Assembly (NCBI RefSeq): GCF_001280015.1
Contig: NZ_LGDV01000025.1
Location: forward strand, 124,001 to 188,000
Source of the DNA: Streptomyces sp. MMG1121
GTDB taxonomy: Bacteria > Actinomycetota > Actinomycetes > Streptomycetales > Streptomycetaceae
Length of the DNA: 64,000 nucleotides
Direction: 5' to 3'
Shown: positions 61,321 to 64,000 of the stretch, piece after piece
How positions within the stretch are numbered: position 1 is the first letter of the stretch
How the letters are laid out: each line of letters opens with the position of its first letter
Notes under the pieces: model-generated
Seen by the model: only the letters and a program-made list of their open reading frames with translations
Databases searched by the model: none
What the model was told of the DNA's origin: nothing
Made by a program: the position numbers and the translations under genes

Positions 61321-64000
61321 TCACCCTCCGAGTGCGGCGAACGCCTTCCTCAGCAGCGCCACCCGGTCGGCCGCCGACGGCACCTGCTCCAGGCCGAAAC
61401 CGAGCAGCACGGTGTCGTCCGTGCTGACCGCTCCGTACGTGCGGAACAGGGTGCCGGTGCGCGTCCAGTCCTTCCGGACGGCAGGGCTGCCCGGGGGCGG
61501 CCCGGCCACGTGCCAGGCGCCCAGGGACGCCTCGAAGCCCTCGGTCTCCTTCGCGCTTGCGCCGGTCACGAGCGAGACGTCGTCGGCGAGGACGCCGTGC
61601 CCGCCGGTGCCCGGGTCGGTGACGTAGCTGATCGAGACCTCGACGGACTTGCCCGCGTAGGCGCTCAGGTCGAAGCTCACCTGCCGCCAGCCGCCGGAGC
61701 TGCCGGTGAGGCTGTTCCAGGAGCCGGTCGTGCCGGTCGCGGTGCAGGCGGTGCCGGCGAGCGTCAGATAGTGCGTCAGCCACGGGTGCTCGCCGATCAG
61801 GAATCCCTGCCCGCAGTCCGCCGGTACGGCCGTCGTCGTGGCACCCCCGGCCTCCGGCAGGGTGGTCCAGTCGTCGGCGCCCACCGTGTGGGCCTCGACC
61901 ACCGCGTGGTCGTAACCGGGCTCGGTGTCCCACAACAGCCGGGCGCTCAGGGCCGGCTTGTCGACGGCGTCCACACCGGTGAGGTCGATGGTGCGGGTGA
62001 GCCGCTTGTAGGCGTCGTCGGTGTGCACAGCGGCGGCCATGTACGAGCCGCTGTAGGGCCCGTACGGATCGGTGGTCCCGGTGAACCGGCCCGCGCCCGC
62101 GCTCTTGAACTGGGGATACGTGGCGACGGGAAGCTCCTCGGAGGTCACGCTGTAGGTGCCGGCCGCGTCCAGCGGGTTGCCGGGCGCGTCGCCGAGGGCG
62201 CCGGTGTACCCGTCGAGGGCGCCGGAGCCGGTGAGGCCGGTGGCCCCCTTGGTCGACGTACGGCTGTAGGCGCCCAGGTAGTACTGGCTGAAGTCGTCCG
62301 AGAGGGTGCCGTCGCCGAGGTCGACGCTGCCGCCGGCCCGCTGACCGGCCTCGATCAGCCGGCCGCCCTCGTTGAGGTAGGCGCGCAGCTGGAGCTGGGT
62401 GGGGTTGCCGGGGCCGTTGGTGCCGGAGTAGTGCACGACGGTCCTGAAGTGCTTCAGCACGCCGAGCGCGTCCGGGACACCCTGCCTGGCCACGTCCCAG
62501 ACGAGCGCCCGGTGCCCGGCCGCCTTGAGCGCGTCCACGTACGTCTGCGCCCGCGCGGCCGCCGCGCCCTCCTCGGCGACGACGAGCGTGTCGGCCCTGG
62601 GCGTGTCGGCGACGGAGTAGGTGAAGTGCGAACTGGCGACCCTACGGCCGCTCTTCGTCTCACCGGTGAACCACACCTCGACCCTGTCGCCCGGCGCGCC
62701 GTCCCGCACCTTGGCCCGGTACTCGTCGAAGTACAGGTCGTCCTCGCCGCCGTAGGTCCCGCCGCCCTTCCAGTGCCGGAGCGTCTGGTCGAGGACGCGG
62801 CCGCCGTTGACGCGGTACTTCAGTTCCTTGTCGCGGATCGCCTTGCGGGCGACGACGGAGACCTCCTGGTCCGCGCCCCGGGAGTACGACGTGGTGAACG
62901 CGGCCGGCGTGAAGTCGGCGGCGCTCAGACCGACCGAGGAGGCCGGCTGGTCGGGGTGTACGGCGGTCTCGGCGACGGAGAGGGCGAAGGGGATGTTCTT
63001 CGCGAACTCCTGCTGGATCAGCTTCTCGTCGTCGGGGAAGTTGAAGACCGACTGGCAGTCCTCGGGCTTCCAGGCGTCGTTCGGATCGACGTTGGACGCG
63101 GTCTGGCAGGTCGACATCTCCGGCGTGAACATCGCGACGCCGTTGACGTTGGACGCGTGCCCGTCCGCCTCGCCGTTGGTGGTGTACAACTCGGAGGAGA
63201 CCTGGGAACGGTAGCCGGGGATGGCCGGGTTGTCGGGGGTGCCGGCGAGCGCCTTGTAGACGACGTCGTCCGGGGTGGGGGTGGCCACCTGCCAGCCGAC
63301 GCCGTACAGCAGCAGCTCGGCGGCGGAGTGGTAGTTGACGGCGTATCGGAACCCGACGCGCTTCTCGAAACCGTCCAGCGCCTTGGTCTCGGGCTCGGAC
63401 TCGGGGCTCGCGCCGCGGTAGGTCTCACTGGTGGGGTCGGGTGACGAGCCCTCGTCGTCGTAACCCCACTTGTAGGGGAAGTTGCGATTGAGATCGACGC
63501 CGTCACCCGCGCCGATGACCCCGTCGCCGTTGACGTCGCGCAGGTTCTTGCGCCACAGGCGGGCCTGGGGGCTCTTGAACGTGTAGTCGTAGCCGTCGGG
63601 ATTGGCGGAGAGGACGAACCACAGCTCGGTCGAGTCGACGATCTTCCGGATCCGCCGGTCGCTGCCGTAGCGGTCCAGGTAGTAGTGCATCAGGCGCCGG
63701 GTCATCTCCGGTGTGATCCACTCGCGCGCGTGCTGGTTGGACAGGTACAGCACGGAGGGCTTCGAGCCGTCCTGCGACCTCTTCGCGTTCTTGGTCAGCT
63801 TGAGCGCGAGGATGTCCTGGCCGTCGACGGTCTTGCCGATGGATTCGACCTTGGTGAGCCCGGGATTGGCCTGGGCGGTGCGGAGGATCTCCTCCTTGAG
63901 CCCGCCGCTTCCGCCGTAGGGACGGAACACGCCCTGCGAGGCCTTCTCGATCCGCGCCTGCGCCTTCGCCGGGACGGTGTGCTCGACGAGGTCGACGCCC
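61321..64000 (-). CDS. Large secreted M14 zinc carboxypeptidase, 5' end missing
   Basis: At least 893 residues; the frame is open to the window edge (GVDLVEHTVPAKAQAR at the margin), so the signal peptide lies outside. The catalytic domain (visible about 35-340) has the zinc motif in NQHAREW (HxxE), SANPDGYDYT, a DLNRNFPY substrate loop, the third zinc ligand in NYHSA and FTPEMS near the catalytic Glu region. The remaining 500 residues are secreted accessory beta-domains, including a C-terminal jelly-roll-like part (SWNSLTGSSGGWRQVSFDLSAYAGKSVEVSISY) typical of immune-inhibitor/MAM-like modules. It likely acts outside the cell on peptides. Confidence 0.88.
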   Translation of the reverse strand, partial: GVDLVEHTVPAKAQARIEKASQGVFRPYGGSGGLKEEILRTAQANPGLTKVESIGKTVDGQDILALKLTKNAKRSQDGSKPSVLYLSNQHAREWITPEMTRRLMHYYLDRYGSDRRIRKIVDSTELWFVLSANPDGYDYTFKSPQARLWRKNLRDVNGDGVIGAGDGVDLNRNFPYKWGYDDEGSSPDPTSETYRGASPESEPETKALDGFEKRVGFRYAVNYHSAAELLLYGVGWQVATPTPDDVVYKALAGTPDNPAIPGYRSQVSSELYTTNGEADGHASNVNGVAMFTPEMSTCQTASNVDPNDAWKPEDCQSVFNFPDDEKLIQQEFAKNIPFALSVAETAVHPDQPASSVGLSAADFTPAAFTTSYSRGADQEVSVVARKAIRDKELKYRVNGGRVLDQTLRHWKGGGTYGGEDDLYFDEYRAKVRDGAPGDRVEVWFTGETKSGRRVASSHFTYSVADTPRADTLVVAEEGAAAARAQTYVDALKAAGHRALVWDVARQGVPDALGVLKHFRTVVHYSGTNGPGNPTQLQLRAYLNEGGRLIEAGQRAGGSVDLGDGTLSDDFSQYYLGAYSRTSTKGATGLTGSGALDGYTGALGDAPGNPLDAAGTYSVTSEELPVATYPQFKSAGAGRFTGTTDPYGPYSGSYMAAAVHTDDAYKRLTRTIDLTGVDAVDKPALSARLLWDTEPGYDHAVVEAHTVGADDWTTLPEAGGATTTAVPADCGQGFLIGEHPWLTHYLTLAGTACTATGTTGSWNSLTGSSGGWRQVSFDLSAYAGKSVEVSISYVTDPGTGGHGVLADDVSLVTGASAKETEGFEASLGAWHVAGPPPGSPAVRKDWTRTGTLFRTYGAVSTDDTVLLGFGLEQVPSAADRVALLRKAFAALGG

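Overview
The window is a stretch of a high-GC actinomycete chromosome, almost certainly Streptomyces. Coding density and third-position GC bias are high, GTG and TTG starts are common, and 4-bp ATGA/GTGA overlaps are frequent. The gene order (polyol ABC operon, dapA, dapD, suf operon, ctaA/ctaB, tkt-tal-zwf-opcA-pgl, pgi, secG-tpiA-pgk-gap) is the conserved Streptomyces core arrangement as I remember it; no database comparison was possible.

Layout. 0.1-3.2 kb: divergent kdgD and udh genes for oxidative uronate catabolism, with a TIM-barrel-like protein behind kdgD. 3.5-8.5 kb: a DeoR regulator and a polyol-type ABC transporter (binding protein, two permeases, no ATPase) ending in a zinc alcohol dehydrogenase. 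8.5-19.9 kb: a two-domain TerD protein, a TetR gene next to what looks like an exporter relic, a Ro60-like TROVE/vWA protein, a PhoX-type phosphatase, a secreted nuclease and an ArsR/SRPBCC pair. 20.2-22.7 kb: dapA and dapD (lysine/diaminopimelate). 22.8-23.7 kb: a TetR/SMR exporter pair with two perfect operators. 23.8-30.4 kb: the complete sufR-B-D-Rieske-C-S-U-T iron-sulfur assembly operon. 30.6-37.6 kb: an AAC(3)-like acetyltransferase, an ABC exporter, ctaA and ctaB (heme A synthesis) and small enzymes. 38.0-44.5 kb: the pentose-phosphate operon. 44.6-54.9 kb: a block with an alpha-glucoside GH13/ABC operon, an orphan binding protein and a PadR-controlled FtsX-type ABC system. 55.1-61.0 kb: pgi, an RbpA-family gene, secG, tpiA, pgk and gap. 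61.3-64.0 kb: a large M14 carboxypeptidase cut by the window edge.

The most interesting find is at 12.1-12.5 kb. Directly upstream of the Ro60-like gene, on the same strand, lie three related structured RNAs (about 143, 73 and 140 nt). All share a stem motif. Two of them carry a complete tRNA-like body in permuted order: T-arm, then an acceptor stem closed by a loop, then D-arm. The anticodon stem position is joined to the shared stem. This matches the architecture reported for bacterial Y RNAs of the YrlA type and forms a compact Ro/Y-RNA locus.

The second notable point is that the transketolase gene is broken near 39554: a short stretch is missing and the frame changes. Other points are an in-frame palindromic repeat insertion at the start of sufD, a sugar permease with an inserted beta-sandwich-like domain, and several perfect palindromic operators.
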